Shown piece by piece: positions 28,103 through 39,256 of a stretch of DNA of 64,000 nt. The notes beneath the pieces are model-generated. The model saw nothing but the letters and a program-made list of their open reading frames with translations, had not been told where the DNA came from and searched no databases. The translations under genes and the position numbers were made by a program. Positions within the stretch are counted from its first letter, which is position 1, and every line of letters starts with the position of its first letter. The stretch lies in NCBI RefSeq assembly GCF_001183605.1, contig NZ_LFXJ01000002.1, positions 126,501 through 190,500 of the forward strand, in the 5' to 3' direction. This stretch comes from Lysinibacillus xylanilyticus. Lineage in GTDB: Bacteria; Bacillota; Bacilli; Bacillales_A; Planococcaceae.

Positions 28103-31100
28103 TTGATAGACGTTAATGAATTTGAATATATGAAAATTGGTTTAGCTTCTCCTGACAAGATTCGTTCTTGGTCATACGGTGAAGTCAAAAAACCTGAAAC
28201 AATTAACTATCGTACTTTAAAACCAGAAAAAGATGGTTTATTCTGTGAGCGTATTTTCGGTCCAACTAAGGACTGGGAGTGTCATTGTGGTAAATACAAA
28301 CGTGTACGCTATAAAGGCGTAGTTTGTGATCGTTGTGGAGTAGAAGTAACACGCGCTAAAGTTCGTCGTGAACGTATGGGCCACATCGAATTAGCGGCAC
28401 CAGTATCTCATATTTGGTACTTCAAAGGTATTCCTAGCCGTATGGGTCTTATTTTAGATATGTCCCCACGTGCACTAGAAGAAGTAATTTACTTTGCTTC
28501 TTACGTTGTAATCGAGCCAGGCGCTACAAACTTAGAAAGTAAACAACTACTTTCTGAAAAAGAGTACCGTGCATATCGCGAAAAATTCGGCAACACATTC
28601 GAAGCAGCTATGGGTGCGGAAGCAATTAAAAGATTATTAGGTAAAATTGATCTTGAAGATGAAACTTATTCTTTAAAAGAAGAGTTAAAATCAGCACAAG
28701 GTCAACGACGTACACGTGCAATTAAACGTCTTGAAGTTGTTGAATCATTCCGTAACTCAGGTAACTCTCCTGAATGGATGATTTTAGATGTACTACCGGT
28801 TATTCCACCAGAGCTTCGTCCGATGGTGCAATTAGATGGTGGCCGTTTCGCAACTTCTGACTTAAACGATTTATATCGTCGTGTAATCAACCGTAATAAC
28901 CGTTTAAAACGTTTACTAGACCTTGGTGCTCCAAGTATCATCGTACAAAACGAAAAACGTATGTTACAAGAAGCTGTTGATGCATTAATTGATAACGGTC
29001 GTCGTGGTCGTCCTGTAACAGGTCCTGGTAACCGTCCATTAAAATCACTTTCTCATATGCTGAAAGGTAAACAAGGTCGTTTCCGTCAAAACTTACTTGG
29101 TAAACGTGTTGACTACTCTGGTCGTTCGGTTATCGTAGTAGGTCCAAACTTAAAAATGTACCAATGTGGTCTACCAAAAGAAATGGCAATTGAATTATTC
29201 AAGCCTTTCGTAATGAAAGAGTTAGTAGAACGTGGTCTTGCTCACAATATTAAATCTGCTAAACGTAAAATCGAGCGTTTAAACAACGATGTATGGGACG
29301 TTTTAGAAGATGTAATTCGTGAGCATCCAGTATTACTAAACCGTGCACCTACGCTTCACCGTCTTGGTATTCAAGCGTTTGAGCCAACACTAGTTGAAGG
29401 TCGTGCTATTCGTCTTCACCCATTAGTATGTACAGCTTATAATGCTGACTTCGATGGTGACCAAATGGCGGTTCACGTACCATTATCAGCAGAAGCACAA
29501 GCAGAAGCTCGTCTTCTAATGCTTGCTGCTCAAAATATCCTGAACCCGAAAGACGGTAAACCAGTTGTAACACCATCTCAAGATATGGTATTAGGTAACT
29601 ACTACTTAACACTTGAGCGTGAAACAGCTCGCGGTGAAGGAACGATTTTCTATGGACCAAACGAAGTATTAATTGCATATGACACAGGTCATGTTCACTT
29701 GCATACTCGTATTGCGATTAAAGCAAGTTCGTTAAACAACCCAACATTTACTGAGGAACAAAATAATATGTTCCTATTAACGACTGTTGGTAAAGTAATC
29801 TTTAACGAAATCTTGCCTAAATCATTCCCATATATTAATGAGCCAACTGACTTCAACTTAGAACAAGAAACACCAGACAAATACTTTGTTAACTTAACAA
29901 TTGATGAAGATACGTTAAAAGAGCTTGAGGCAGATGCTGCTTATAATGGACTTGATGAAAAAGGTAAAGTTGATGCACAACGCACAGCTGTACTGCGCAA
30001 ACACTTTGCATCGGTACCAGTTGTAAACCCATTCCGTAAAAAATTCTTAGGTAATATCATTGCTGAAGTATTTAAACGTTTCCACATCACTGAAACATCT
30101 AAAATGCTTGACCGCATGAAGAACCTAGGATTCAAATATTCAACACGTGCTGGTATCACTGTAGGTGTATCTGACATCGTCGTATTACCAGACAAAGGCG
30201 AAATTTTAGCGGTAGCTCAAGAAAAAGTAGATAAAGTTCAAGCGCAATTCCGTCGTGGTTTCATCACGGAAGAAGAGCGTTATGATCGCGTTATCTCAAG
30301 CTGGAGTGCTGCGAAAGATGAAATTCAATCGAAGCTGATGAAGTCGCTTGAGAAAACAAACCCAATCTTTATGATGTCTGACTCAGGTGCCCGTGGTAAC
30401 GCATCTAACTTTACACAGTTAGCAGGTATGCGTGGTCTGATGGCCAACCCGGCTGGTCGTATCATCGAACTTCCAATTAAATCTTCATTCCGTGAAGGTT
30501 TAACGGTATTAGAGTACTTCATCTCAACTCACGGTGCTCGTAAAGGTCTTGCCGATACAGCCCTAAAAACTGCCGATTCAGGTTACTTAACACGTCGTCT
30601 TGTTGACGTAGCACAAGATGTTATCGTTCGTGAGGATGACTGTGGAACTGACCGAGGTTTAACAATCGGTGCGTTAATGGAAGGCACAGAGCTAATTGAA
30701 GCGTTAGATGAACGTATTATCGGTCGTCATACGAAGAAAACAATCGTGCATCCAGAAACAGGTGAAGTTATCTTAGAAAAAGATGGCTTGATCGATCAAG
30801 ATATCGCTCGTACAGTTATCGAGGCTGGTATCGAGGAAGTAACAATCCGTTCAGCATTCACATGTAATACAAAACATGGTGTATGTAAAAAATGTTACGG
30901 CATGAACTTAGCAACAGGTGAAGAGGTTGAAGTTGGAGAAGCAGTTGGTATCATTGCGGCTCAATCAATCGGTGAACCAGGTACACAATTAACAATGCGT
31001 ACATTCCATACAGGTGGGGTTGCCGGGGATGATATTACACAAGGTCTTCCACGTATCCAAGAGATCTTTGAATCACGTAATCCTAAAGGTCAATCAGTTA

Positions 31101-31789
31101 TTTCTGATATCGCAGGTACTGTTTCAGACATCACTGAAATCCGTGAAGGTCTAAAAGAGATTACAATTGAAGGTGAAGTAGAGACACGTAAATACGCAGC
31201 ACCTTACAATGCTCGTCTAAAAGTACAAGAAGGCGACTTTGTAGAACGTGGTCAAGTATTAACAGAAGGTTCTATCGATCCAAAACAATTGTTAAAAGTT
31301 AAAGACGTTTCAACAGTTCAAGTATACCTGTTAAAAGAAGTACAAAAAGTATACCGTATGCAAGGGGTAGAAATTGGAGACAAACATATCGAGGTAATGG
31401 TTCGCCAAATGCTTCGTAAAGTACGTGTAATCGAAGCTGGTGATACAGAATTATTACCAGGCTCATTACTAGATATTCACCAATTCTCAGAAGCAAATGC
31501 AGATGCTGTGCTAAATGGCAAAAACCCTGCAACTTGTCGTCCTGTTATCCTAGGTATTACAAAAGCGTCTCTTGAAACAGAATCATTCTTATCCGCTGCA
31601 TCATTCCAAGAAACAACTCGTGTGTTAACGGATGCTGCTATTAAAGGAAAACGTGATGAACTTCTTGGTCTGAAGGAAAACGTAATTATCGGTAAACTTG
31701 TTCCTGCAGGTACTGGTATGCAACGTTACCGTCAAATCCGTATTGAAAAAGATGAGCTTGACACAGAAGACCTAGTTTCTGCTGAATAA
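28103..31789 (+). CDS. rpoC: RNA polymerase beta' subunit
   Basis: 1228 residues. The N-terminal zinc site is [20 protein letters not shown]. The absolutely conserved NADFDGDQM chelates the catalytic Mg2+. The trigger-loop region is [16 protein letters not shown]. The start is TTG at 28103, nine bases after GGGAGG, giving [10 protein letters not shown], the family N-terminus. The 208-base gap from rpoB with a terminator is larger than in B. subtilis. Confidence 0.98.
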   Translation: MIDVNEFEYMKIGLASPDKIRSWSYGEVKKPETINYRTLKPEKDGLFCERIFGPTKDWECHCGKYKRVRYKGVVCDRCGVEVTRAKVRRERMGHIELAAPVSHIWYFKGIPSRMGLILDMSPRALEEVIYFASYVVIEPGATNLESKQLLSEKEYRAYREKFGNTFEAAMGAEAIKRLLGKIDLEDETYSLKEELKSAQGQRRTRAIKRLEVVESFRNSGNSPEWMILDVLPVIPPELRPMVQLDGGRFATSDLNDLYRRVINRNNRLKRLLDLGAPSIIVQNEKRMLQEAVDALIDNGRRGRPVTGPGNRPLKSLSHMLKGKQGRFRQNLLGKRVDYSGRSVIVVGPNLKMYQCGLPKEMAIELFKPFVMKELVERGLAHNIKSAKRKIERLNNDVWDVLEDVIREHPVLLNRAPTLHRLGIQAFEPTLVEGRAIRLHPLVCTAYNADFDGDQMAVHVPLSAEAQAEARLLMLAAQNILNPKDGKPVVTPSQDMVLGNYYLTLERETARGEGTIFYGPNEVLIAYDTGHVHLHTRIAIKASSLNNPTFTEEQNNMFLLTTVGKVIFNEILPKSFPYINEPTDFNLEQETPDKYFVNLTIDEDTLKELEADAAYNGLDEKGKVDAQRTAVLRKHFASVPVVNPFRKKFLGNIIAEVFKRFHITETSKMLDRMKNLGFKYSTRAGITVGVSDIVVLPDKGEILAVAQEKVDKVQAQFRRGFITEEERYDRVISSWSAAKDEIQSKLMKSLEKTNPIFMMSDSGARGNASNFTQLAGMRGLMANPAGRIIELPIKSSFREGLTVLEYFISTHGARKGLADTALKTADSGYLTRRLVDVAQDVIVREDDCGTDRGLTIGALMEGTELIEALDERIIGRHTKKTIVHPETGEVILEKDGLIDQDIARTVIEAGIEEVTIRSAFTCNTKHGVCKKCYGMNLATGEEVEVGEAVGIIAAQSIGEPGTQLTMRTFHTGGVAGDDITQGLPRIQEIFESRNPKGQSVISDIAGTVSDITEIREGLKEITIEGEVETRKYAAPYNARLKVQEGDFVERGQVLTEGSIDPKQLLKVKDVSTVQVYLLKEVQKVYRMQGVEIGDKHIEVMVRQMLRKVRVIEAGDTELLPGSLLDIHQFSEANADAVLNGKNPATCRPVILGITKASLETESFLSAASFQETTRVLTDAAIKGKRDELLGLKENVIIGKLVPAGTGMQRYRQIRIEKDELDTEDLVSAE

Positions 31790-31803
31790 TCATTAAAATA
31801 ATT

Positions 31804-31842
31804 GCCGAAGAGATGTGTTTTTATCATCTCTTCGGGCTTTTT
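31804..31842 (+). terminator. Intrinsic terminator after rpoC
   Basis: CCGAAGAGATG (31805-31815) pairs perfectly with CATCTCTTCGG (31825-31835), followed by GCTTTTT. Confidence 0.88.
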
Positions 31843-31853
31843 AAAGATATTAG

Positions 31854-31882
31854 TTGACAGTCGAAATTGGTAATGATAATAT
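31854..31882 (+). promoter_or_regulatory. Promoter of the str cluster (rplGB-rpsL-rpsG-fusA)
   Basis: Consensus TTGACA (31854-31859), spacer 17, TAATAT (31877-31882) with an extended TGA. Confidence 0.75.
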
Positions 31883-31927
31883 ATTGAAGGTTGATAGTTA
31901 ACTGTCTGTACTTCGGAGGATATGAAA

Positions 31928-32176
31928 ATGTCTTATGATAGAGTAAGGGCAAGTCAAACAATCATAGGTACAAAGCAAGCAGTAAAAGCAATGCAAGCTG
32001 GTTCAGTGAAAGAACTTTTTGTGGCACTTGATGCAGACAATTGGGTAACCGATTCGGCCATATCTTTCGCGAGAGAAATCGGTATACCAGTTATTCTTGT
32101 TGAGTCCAAAAAGGAACTGGGCAAGGCCTGTAGAATCCACGTTGGAGCTGCAGTAGTTGCGATTACTGTAGATTAG
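31928..32176 (+). CDS. rplGB: L7Ae-family kink-turn RNA-binding protein (YbxF)
   Basis: 82 residues, exactly the length of B. subtilis YbxF. The L7Ae/L30e/S12e fold is recognisable from [22 protein letters not shown] and [15 protein letters not shown]. Known biochemistry: YbxF binds kink-turn RNA. The ATG at 31928 lies seven bases after GGAGGA; the ATG at 31922 is too close to it. First gene of the str cluster. Confidence 0.92.
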   Translation: MSYDRVRASQTIIGTKQAVKAMQAGSVKELFVALDADNWVTDSAISFAREIGIPVILVESKKELGKACRIHVGAAVVAITVD

Positions 32177-32274
32177 TTTTTGTGTATTAAACACAAAGAC
32201 TTTGTTTTTACCCAAAAAATGAACCACCTGGATGTGTGGTATTAACAAGGAATAAATGAAGGGAGGAAATACCG

Positions 32275-32694
32275 ATGCCTACAATTAACCAATTAGTACG
32301 TAAGCCTCGTCAATCTAAAATCACGAAATCAAAATCACCAGCGTTAAACAAAGGATATAACTCATTTAAAAAATCTTTAACTGATGTTAAATCTCCACAA
32401 AAACGCGGAGTTTGTACTCGTGTGGGTACAATGACACCTCGTAAACCAAACTCAGCGTTACGTAAATACGCTCGTGTACGTTTAACTAACCAAATCGAGG
32501 TTACAGCTTATATCCCAGGTGAAGGCCACAACTTACAAGAGCACAGTGTTGTTCTTATCCGTGGCGGACGCGTAAAAGACTTAGCGGGTGTTCGTTACCA
32601 TATCGTACGTGGAGCTCTTGATACAGCTGGTGTAAACGGTCGTTTACAATCACGTTCTAAATACGGAACAAAACGCCCTAAAGAAAAAAAATAA
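32275..32694 (+). CDS. rpsL: 30S ribosomal protein S12, streptomycin-site variant
   Basis: 139 residues. Decoding-centre protein with [13 protein letters not shown] and [11 protein letters not shown] loops. In B. subtilis and E. coli these read TPKKPNS and KDLPGVRYH. Here residue 56 is Arg (codon CGT, 32440-32442), the position of Lys56 in B. subtilis and Lys43 in E. coli (counting Met), and residue 104 is Ala in place of the usual Pro. Both are classical streptomycin-resistance positions. GGGAGG precedes the ATG. Confidence 0.97.
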   Translation: MPTINQLVRKPRQSKITKSKSPALNKGYNSFKKSLTDVKSPQKRGVCTRVGTMTPRKPNSALRKYARVRLTNQIEVTAYIPGEGHNLQEHSVVLIRGGRVKDLAGVRYHIVRGALDTAGVNGRLQSRSKYGTKRPKEKK

Positions 32695-32842
32695 TTTAAC
32701 ATTATTTAGCATTGCTTAATAATGAGCCTAAGTAATTGTCCCAAATTTCTAATCTCGCTAGCAGATTGGGAATTTGCACGACAAATATGACAAGGCAATT
32801 CTTATAAAATAAATCGATAACTATTCGAAAGGAGGAAAACAC

Positions 32843-33313
32843 ATGCCTCGTAAAGGTCCTGTTTCCAAACGTGACGTGTTACCAGATCCAATTTATAGTT
32901 CAAAACTAGTAACTCGTTTAATTAATAAAATGATGGTTGATGGTAAAAGAGGTACTTCTCAAAAGATTTTATACGGTGCGTTCGAACTTGTTAAAGAACG
33001 TTCTGGTGAAAATCCAATTGAAGTATTCGAAGCTGCTCTAAATAACGTAATGCCAGTTCTTGAAGTACGCGCTCGCCGCGTTGGTGGTTCTAACTACCAA
33101 GTGCCAGTAGAAGTACGTCCAGAACGTCGTACAACTTTAGGTCTTCGTTACCTAGTTAACTACGCTCGTCTTCGTGGTGAAAAAACTATGGAAGAGCGTT
33201 TAGCTAACGAAATCCTTGATGCTTCTAACAACACTGGTGCATCAGTTAAAAAGCGTGAAGATATGCACAAAATGGCAGAAGCGAACAAAGCATTCGCTCA
33301 CTACCGTTGGTAA
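32843..33313 (+). CDS. rpsG: 30S ribosomal protein S7
   Basis: 156 residues, standard length. N-terminus [16 protein letters not shown]; conserved [18 protein letters not shown] and C-terminal AFAHYRW. Primary binder of the 3' domain of 16S rRNA that nucleates the 30S head. AAAGGAGG precedes the ATG. Confidence 0.97.
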   Translation: MPRKGPVSKRDVLPDPIYSSKLVTRLINKMMVDGKRGTSQKILYGAFELVKERSGENPIEVFEAALNNVMPVLEVRARRVGGSNYQVPVEVRPERRTTLGLRYLVNYARLRGEKTMEERLANEILDASNNTGASVKKREDMHKMAEANKAFAHYRW

Positions 33314-33355
33314 TCTAAACATTGCATAAGCCCAATATGGAAGGAGAAATACCTT

Positions 33356-35434
33356 ATGAAACGCGAATTCTCTCTTGAGAATACACGTAATATTGGGATC
33401 ATGGCTCACATTGATGCTGGTAAAACAACAACTACTGAGCGTATCCTTTATTACACAGGTAAGATTCACAAAATCGGTGAAACTCACGAAGGCGCTTCTC
33501 AAATGGACTGGATGGAACAAGAGCAAGAACGTGGTATCACAATCACTTCTGCTGCGACAACAGCTCAATGGAACGGCAACCGTGTAAACATCATCGATAC
33601 TCCTGGACACGTAGACTTCACTGTAGAAGTTGAACGTTCACTACGCGTACTTGATGGTGCTGTAACAGTTCTTGATGCTCAATCTGGTGTTGAACCTCAA
33701 ACTGAAACAGTATGGCGTCAAGCTACAACTTACGGCGTTCCACGTATCGTGTTCATTAACAAAATGGATAAAACAGGAGCAGATTTCTTATATTCTGTAG
33801 GAACTCTACACGATCGTTTACAAGCAAACGCTCATCCTATCCAATTACCTATCGGAGCTGAAGATCAGTTCTCAGCAATCATTGACTTAGTTGAAATGAA
33901 AGCTACTTTCTACGGCGACGAAAAAGGTACAGCAGTAACTGAAGGTGAAATTCCTGAAGAACACCGCGCACAAGCTGAAGAATACCGTGAAAAATTAATC
34001 GATGCTGTTGCAAGTGTTGATGAAGAAATCATGGAAAAATATTTAGAAGGCGAAGAAATTTCTGTTGCTGAACTTAAAGCGGCTATCCGTCGTGCTACGA
34101 TCGCAGTAGAATTTTACCCAGTAATCTGTGGTACAGCATTCAAACACAAAGGCGTACGCCCAATGTTAGATGCAGTTATTGATTACTTACCATCTCCATT
34201 AGATGTACCAGCAATCAAAGGTACTGATGTTGATGGTGACGAGGAATTAGAACGTCATTCTTCAGATGAGGAGCCATTCTCAGCTCTTGCATTCAAAGTT
34301 ATGACTGACCCATTCGTAGGTAAATTAACTTTCTTCCGTGTGTACTCTGGAACATTAGATTCAGGTTCATACGTACAAAACTCTTCTAAAGGTAAACGTG
34401 AACGTGTAGGTCGTATCCTACAAATGCACGCAAACTCTCGTGAAGAGATCTCTAAAGTATTTGCTGGGGATATCGCAGCAGCAGTAGGTCTTAAAGATAC
34501 TACTACTGGTGATACTCTATGTGACGAGAAAAACCTAGTTATTCTTGAATCAATGGAATTCCCTGAGCCAGTAATTTCTCTTTCTGTAGAACCAAAATCA
34601 AAAGCTGACCAAGATAAAATGGGTCAAGCTTTACAAAAACTTCAAGAAGAGGATCCAACTTTCCGTGCTCACACTGACACAGAAACTGGACAAACAATCA
34701 TCTCAGGTATGGGTGAGCTTCACCTTGATATCTTAGTTGACCGTATGCGCCGTGAATTTAAAGTAGAAGCTAACGTAGGTGCTCCAATGGTATCTTACCG
34801 TGAAACATTCCGTGGCTCTGCAAAAGTTCAAGGTAAATTCACTCGCCAATCTGGTGGTCGTGGACAATACGGAGACGTAACGATTGAGTTCTCTCCAAAT
34901 GAAGAAGGTAAAGGCTTTGAATTCGAAAACGCTATCGTTGGTGGTGTAGTACCTCGTGAATACATTCCTGCAGTAGAAGCTGGTCTTCGTGACTCTCTTG
35001 ACCGCGGTGTAGTAGCTGGTTACCCACTAATCGACATTAAAGCGAAATTAGTATTCGGTTCTTACCATGACGTTGACTCGAATGAGATGGCGTTCAAAAT
35101 TGCTGCATCTATGGCTCTTAAAGAAGCGTCGAAACAATGTGATGCAGTTATTTTAGAACCAATGATGAAAGTTGAAGTTGTAATTCCAGAAGAATACCTA
35201 GGTGATATCATGGGTAACATTACTTCTCGTCGCGGACGCGTTGAGGGTATGGAAGCTCGCGGTAACTCTCAAGTTGTTCGTGCAATGGTTCCTTTAGCGG
35301 AAATGTTTGGTTATGCAACAACTCTTCGTTCAGCAACGCAAGGACGTGGTGTATTCTCAATGACATTCGATCATTATGAAGAAGTACCAAAATCAATCGC
35401 TGCAGAAATCATCAAAAAAAATAAAGGTGAATAA
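33356..35434 (+). CDS. fusA: Elongation factor G
   Basis: 692 residues, five-domain translational GTPase. G1 is AHIDAGKT near residue 17, then the DTPGHVDF and NKMDKTGAD motifs. Drives translocation and, with RRF, ribosome recycling. AAGGAG precedes the ATG. The end of the gene takes part in a hairpin, AAGGTGAA/TTCACCTT (35424-35449), that has no T-run. Confidence 0.98.
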   Translation: MKREFSLENTRNIGIMAHIDAGKTTTTERILYYTGKIHKIGETHEGASQMDWMEQEQERGITITSAATTAQWNGNRVNIIDTPGHVDFTVEVERSLRVLDGAVTVLDAQSGVEPQTETVWRQATTYGVPRIVFINKMDKTGADFLYSVGTLHDRLQANAHPIQLPIGAEDQFSAIIDLVEMKATFYGDEKGTAVTEGEIPEEHRAQAEEYREKLIDAVASVDEEIMEKYLEGEEISVAELKAAIRRATIAVEFYPVICGTAFKHKGVRPMLDAVIDYLPSPLDVPAIKGTDVDGDEELERHSSDEEPFSALAFKVMTDPFVGKLTFFRVYSGTLDSGSYVQNSSKGKRERVGRILQMHANSREEISKVFAGDIAAAVGLKDTTTGDTLCDEKNLVILESMEFPEPVISLSVEPKSKADQDKMGQALQKLQEEDPTFRAHTDTETGQTIISGMGELHLDILVDRMRREFKVEANVGAPMVSYRETFRGSAKVQGKFTRQSGGRGQYGDVTIEFSPNEEGKGFEFENAIVGGVVPREYIPAVEAGLRDSLDRGVVAGYPLIDIKAKLVFGSYHDVDSNEMAFKIAASMALKEASKQCDAVILEPMMKVEVVIPEEYLGDIMGNITSRRGRVEGMEARGNSQVVRAMVPLAEMFGYATTLRSATQGRGVFSMTFDHYEEVPKSIAAEIIKKNKGE

Positions 35435-35573
35435 TTGAATTTTCACCTTGCATAAAGTATAACTAATTTGTAAGCTATGATTGTGGGATGGTGGATGGGC
35501 CCGTTCGCCATCAGCAATTATTCTATAAAATTTTAAAAAATAAAAACATATAATTTTGAGGAGGCAATCTCTA

Positions 35574-36761
35574 ATGGCTAAAGAAAAATTCGACCGTTCA
35601 AAAACGCATGCTAACATTGGTACAATCGGACACGTTGACCATGGTAAAACAACTTTAACTGCTGCAATCGCAACAGTTCTTTCTAAAAAAATGGGTGGAG
35701 AAGCTAAATCATACGCTGATATCGATAACGCTCCAGAAGAAAAAGAACGTGGTATCACAATCAATACTTCTCACGTAGAATATGAAACTGATACTCGTCA
35801 CTATGCACACGTTGACTGCCCAGGACACGCTGACTATGTTAAAAACATGATCACTGGTGCTGCTCAAATGGACGGCGGTATTTTAGTAGTATCTGCTGCT
35901 GACGGCCCAATGCCACAAACTCGTGAACACATCCTTTTATCTCGTCAAGTAGGTGTTCCATACTTAGTAGTATTCATGAACAAATGTGATATGGTTGACG
36001 ACGAAGAATTATTAGAATTAGTAGAAATGGAAATCCGTGACCTACTTTCTGAATATGACTTCCCAGGCGACGATCTTCCAGTAATCAAAGGTTCAGCTCT
36101 TAAAGCTCTTGAAGGCGAAGCTGAATGGGAAGAAAAAATCGTTGAATTAATGGACGCTGTAGATTCTTACATCCCAACTCCAGAACGTCAAACTGACAAA
36201 CCATTCATGATGCCAGTAGAGGACGTATTCTCTATCACTGGTCGTGGTACAGTTGCAACTGGCCGTGTTGAACGTGGTCAAGTTAAAGTTGGTGACGTTA
36301 TCGAAATCATCGGTATCACTGAAGAAGCTAAATCTACAACTGTAACTGGTGTAGAAATGTTCCGTAAATTATTAGACTACGCTGAAGCTGGTGACAACAT
36401 CGGTGCTTTACTTCGTGGTGTAGCTCGTGAAGAAATCCAACGTGGTCAAGTATTAGCTAAACCAGGTACAATCACTCCACACACTAACTTCAAAGCTGAA
36501 GTTTATGTTTTATCAAAAGAAGAGGGTGGCCGTCATACTCCATTCTTCACTAACTACCGTCCTCAGTTCTACTTCCGTACAACTGACGTAACAGGTATCT
36601 GTAACTTACCAGAAGGCGTTGAAATGGTAATGCCTGGCGATAACATCGAAATGACAGTAGAACTTATCGCTCCAATCGCTCTTGAAGAAGGTACTAAATT
36701 CTCTATCCGTGAGGGTGGCCGTACTGTAGGCGCTGGCGTAGTTGCTTCTATCCAAAAATAA
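35574..36761 (+). CDS. tuf: Elongation factor Tu
   Basis: 395 residues, standard length. GTPase motifs [16 protein letters not shown] and NKCDMVDD; domains 2 and 3 complete, ending [15 protein letters not shown]. Delivers aminoacyl-tRNA to the ribosome. The ATG at 35574 lies after GAGGAGG. A strong terminator ends the transcript, and the accessory island begins downstream instead of rpsJ. Confidence 0.98.
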   Translation: MAKEKFDRSKTHANIGTIGHVDHGKTTLTAAIATVLSKKMGGEAKSYADIDNAPEEKERGITINTSHVEYETDTRHYAHVDCPGHADYVKNMITGAAQMDGGILVVSAADGPMPQTREHILLSRQVGVPYLVVFMNKCDMVDDEELLELVEMEIRDLLSEYDFPGDDLPVIKGSALKALEGEAEWEEKIVELMDAVDSYIPTPERQTDKPFMMPVEDVFSITGRGTVATGRVERGQVKVGDVIEIIGITEEAKSTTVTGVEMFRKLLDYAEAGDNIGALLRGVAREEIQRGQVLAKPGTITPHTNFKAEVYVLSKEEGGRHTPFFTNYRPQFYFRTTDVTGICNLPEGVEMVMPGDNIEMTVELIAPIALEEGTKFSIREGGRTVGAGVVASIQK

Positions 36762-36784
36762 TTTTAGCGCAAGCTAAATTTTTA

Positions 36785-36821
36785 AACCAATCTGTAGGGA
36801 CGCTTACAGATTGGTTTTTTT
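36785..36821 (+). terminator. Intrinsic terminator after tuf
   Basis: AACCAATCTGTA (36785-36796) pairs perfectly with TACAGATTGGTT (36805-36816), followed by TTTTT. Confidence 0.9.
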
Positions 36822-36952
36822 ATGTTAAAATAAGTAAAAACAATTTTACTTTGAATTAGATTATTTTATGTATACATAATTGGTGAAATGCCAAAAAGCA
36901 GAAATAGGGACCTTTTTTACGAACCGCTAGCGGTGAAGACAGTACAGAAAAT

Positions 36953-36995
36953 CAATTATACCTCGGCATAATTGAGTCTGGAATCTGCTTTGTGC
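36953..36995 (-). repeat. Partial inverted copy (D) of the multi-hairpin repeat
   Basis: CAATTAT (36953-36959) and ATAATTG (36968-36974) reproduce hairpin H4 of copy A on the opposite strand with one change. The next 20 bases follow the reverse complement of copy A's H3 arm with few changes. A GCGCGAAAGTGTAGCGCCAGC core follows at about 37017. Confidence 0.65.
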
Positions 36996-37303
36996 TTAGG
37001 CCTACAGATGTTTGTTGCGCGAAAGTGTAGCGCCAGCGGCATGATGTTGGCCATTCAGTCGTGTGTTGTTGTTGATGTCGTTTCGCTTTCACACAGATAA
37101 ATTGCCAGAGGACGACGTTTTTAGACTGAGCTCCTCTATTTAAGGGGATGTTGGATACGCGCGGAAAAGTAACTTAAAACCGCATTCATCTCTCTACTTA
37201 TAGTGGTGGGATACTTCTTCTGTATCTGTTGCTATAAATCAACCGTTTAATAGTTCATCTTCAAAAAGTTAGGCTAGCATTTGTTAAAAACGTAATCCTT
37301 ATA
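36996..37303. other. Intergenic stretch in the tuf-bceR gap, no gene
   Basis: Mixed repeat fragments (near 37017-37040 and 37080-37095) and AT-rich sequence. No frame with a ribosome site and no convincing promoter is seen. Confidence 0.5.
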
Positions 37304-37395
37304 TAAGTTGATTGAAGTGGAGGCTGGACGCCCCCAGGAAGCTCTGCGCGAAAGCGAAGCGTCAGCGGCCGGGGCGGAAATCAACCTCACGTTAT
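37304..37395. repeat. Short form (E) of the GTTGATT/AATCAAC repeat
   Basis: The ends are GTTGATT (37307-37313) and AATCAAC (37379-37385), with an inner CGCCCC/GGGGCG pair (37329-37334, 37371-37376) and a GCGCGAAAGCGAAGCG core. The flanks ATAAG and CACGTTATG are shared with the long form C at 61931-62232. It lies about 50 bases upstream of the response regulator gene. Confidence 0.85.
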
Positions 37396-37448
37396 GATGC
37401 TGAGCATATTTAGTACATAAAAACACTTCATGGAAGGAGAATTTGCAA

Positions 37449-38138
37449 ATGGAGATGAAAATATTGCTGATTGAAGACGATCTATCAATTTTCGAAATGA
37501 TTCAGACACGTTTTGCACAATGGTCTCTTCAAGTTGCTGGTCCTAAAGACTTTCAAAAGGTAATGAATGATTTTATTGAACAAAAGCCACAGCTTGTATT
37601 GATTGACATTCAGCTTCCAGCCTATGATGGTTTTCATTGGTGTCGCGAAATACGTCATATCTCAAAAGTGCCAATTCTCTTTCTATCTTCTCGTGATCAT
37701 CCAATGGATATGGTAATGGCAATGCAAATGGGTGCAGATGACTTTGTACAAAAGCCTTTTCATATGGAGGTATTACTTGCAAAGGTACAAGCCATTTTAC
37801 GTCGTACATATGATTATATAGAAGAATCAATGGATGTTACACAGTTTAATGGCGCAGTCATTGACTATGCTCGCAGTGAAATTATGTATGAGGGTAACCT
37901 TGTTTCGCTAACTAAAAACGAACTCTTTATTTTACGCATTTTAGTGGAGAAGGCTGATCAAATAGTTTCTAGAGATGATTTAATGAGAAAGTTATGGGAT
38001 GATGAGCGCTTTGTTAATGATAATACATTGTCGGTAAATGTGAATCGATTACGTACTAAGCTTGAGGATATAGGTTTACAAGAAGCGATTTTAACTAAAA
38101 AGGGACTTGGTTATATGGCTGTAACACAAGGGACGTGA
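37449..38138 (+). CDS. BceR/YxdJ-type response regulator
   Basis: 229 residues, OmpR family. Receiver domain with acidic pair Asp10/Asp11, phospho-acceptor Asp53 in LVLIDIQLP, and Lys in QKPFH. The C-terminal winged helix covers about 130-229. The ATG at 37449 is eight bases after AGGAGA. Followed directly by its kinase and then by a BceAB-type transporter, the arrangement of peptide-antibiotic sensing and detoxification modules. The inducing compound cannot be read from sequence. Confidence 0.9.
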   Translation: MEMKILLIEDDLSIFEMIQTRFAQWSLQVAGPKDFQKVMNDFIEQKPQLVLIDIQLPAYDGFHWCREIRHISKVPILFLSSRDHPMDMVMAMQMGADDFVQKPFHMEVLLAKVQAILRRTYDYIEESMDVTQFNGAVIDYARSEIMYEGNLVSLTKNELFILRILVEKADQIVSRDDLMRKLWDDERFVNDNTLSVNVNRLRTKLEDIGLQEAILTKKGLGYMAVTQGT

Positions 38139-38144
38139 GTGACA

Positions 38145-39161
38145 ATGCTAATTATATTTTTAAGAGAACGCCTCGCTTGGATTGGCTTTTACGTTTTTAT
38201 CATCGTTATTATCAATGTTTTATTTTCTTTAGATGCTGGTTTAGAGGGAATATCTATTTGGTATATGAATGTTAGCATGGTTATTAGTTTTATGATCTTT
38301 CTTATTTGGCGATATGTAGTAGAAGTAAGGCAGTTGAAGGATTTCCTGGGAAATGTGGAGAGCCAACTCGATGATGTGCATAGCAAAAGTTTGGCGTTAT
38401 CACCGTTTCAAACGGCATACCTTACGAAAATTGAAGATGTTTTTTATGACAAGAACACAGAGCTAAATCAAGCAAAGGTACAGCTGCAGGAATATTCGGA
38501 TGAACTACTAGCGTGGGTCCATGAAGTAAAGGCACCTTTAACTTCGATTAATTTAATGCTGGATCACATAGATGATTTGACACTACGTCGTAAATTAGAG
38601 AATGAATGGCTAAGGCTACATTTATTAGTTGATCAGCAGCTACACCAAACACGTTTAGCTTCTATTGAAAAAGATAATTTTATGACAGAGATCGAGCTAA
38701 GAACCGTGGTCTATAAGGAAATAAGAGCTATGCAGGCATGGTGTATTGAAAAAGGGATTGGTTTTGATGTTGCAGAGTTAACAGAGGCGGTGATGACGGA
38801 TGGTAAATGGTTAGCCTTTATAATCCGACAAATTCTGTCCAATGCCATTAAATATAGTCCTGCAAATTCAGAGGTATTGATTTTTACGGAAATAGATGCA
38901 ACTGGGGCAACTCTATTACATATAAAAGATGCAGGTATTGGTATTCGTAAGGAGGATCTACCTCGAATCTTTCATAAATCATATACTGGGACAGCCGGTA
39001 GAGAGTCAGCACAATCTACAGGTATGGGTCTATACTTAGCACATAATGTGGCACAGAAAATCGGCGTTCGTATTACTGTACAATCCATTGTTGGTGAAGG
39101 TTCGATATTTACATTACGTTTTCCATTGCAAAATGAATATGTCAAACTAACAGGTAGATGA
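38145..39161 (+). CDS. BceS-type intramembrane-sensing histidine kinase
   Basis: 338 residues. Two membrane helices (about 10-29 and 41-59) with almost no extracellular loop, so it cannot sense ligand by itself. Family knowledge: such kinases take their signal from the partner BceAB transporter. The H-box is LLAWVHEVKAPLT with His126. The ATPase domain has ILSNAIKYSP, DAGIGI and GMGLYLAH. The ATG at 38145 is preferred over the GTG at 38139 from ribosome-site spacing. Its stop codon lies within a terminator stem. Confidence 0.9.
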   Translation: MLIIFLRERLAWIGFYVFIIVIINVLFSLDAGLEGISIWYMNVSMVISFMIFLIWRYVVEVRQLKDFLGNVESQLDDVHSKSLALSPFQTAYLTKIEDVFYDKNTELNQAKVQLQEYSDELLAWVHEVKAPLTSINLMLDHIDDLTLRRKLENEWLRLHLLVDQQLHQTRLASIEKDNFMTEIELRTVVYKEIRAMQAWCIEKGIGFDVAELTEAVMTDGKWLAFIIRQILSNAIKYSPANSEVLIFTEIDATGATLLHIKDAGIGIRKEDLPRIFHKSYTGTAGRESAQSTGMGLYLAHNVAQKIGVRITVQSIVGEGSIFTLRFPLQNEYVKLTGR

Positions 39162-39183
39162 CGAAATTGTCACCTACCTTTTT
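39153..39183 (+). terminator. Terminator overlapping the kinase stop codon
   Basis: GGTAGATGAC (39153-39162) pairs with GTCACCTACC (39169-39178) with one mismatch, followed by TTTTT. The TGA stop (39159-39161) is in the 5' arm. Uncouples the regulator genes from bceAB. Confidence 0.75.
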
Positions 39184-39256
39184 ATATTGTCATGTAAAAC
39201 ACACGAATCAGTGAAGAAGACAGGGTACACTTGAACTATAGAAAGGGGCGTTTAAA

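Noticed and set aside
35424..35449. Hairpin AAGGTGAA/TTCACCTT at the fusA end as a terminator
   Set aside because: No T-run follows, and it includes the end of the fusA coding sequence; recorded only as a possible fold.
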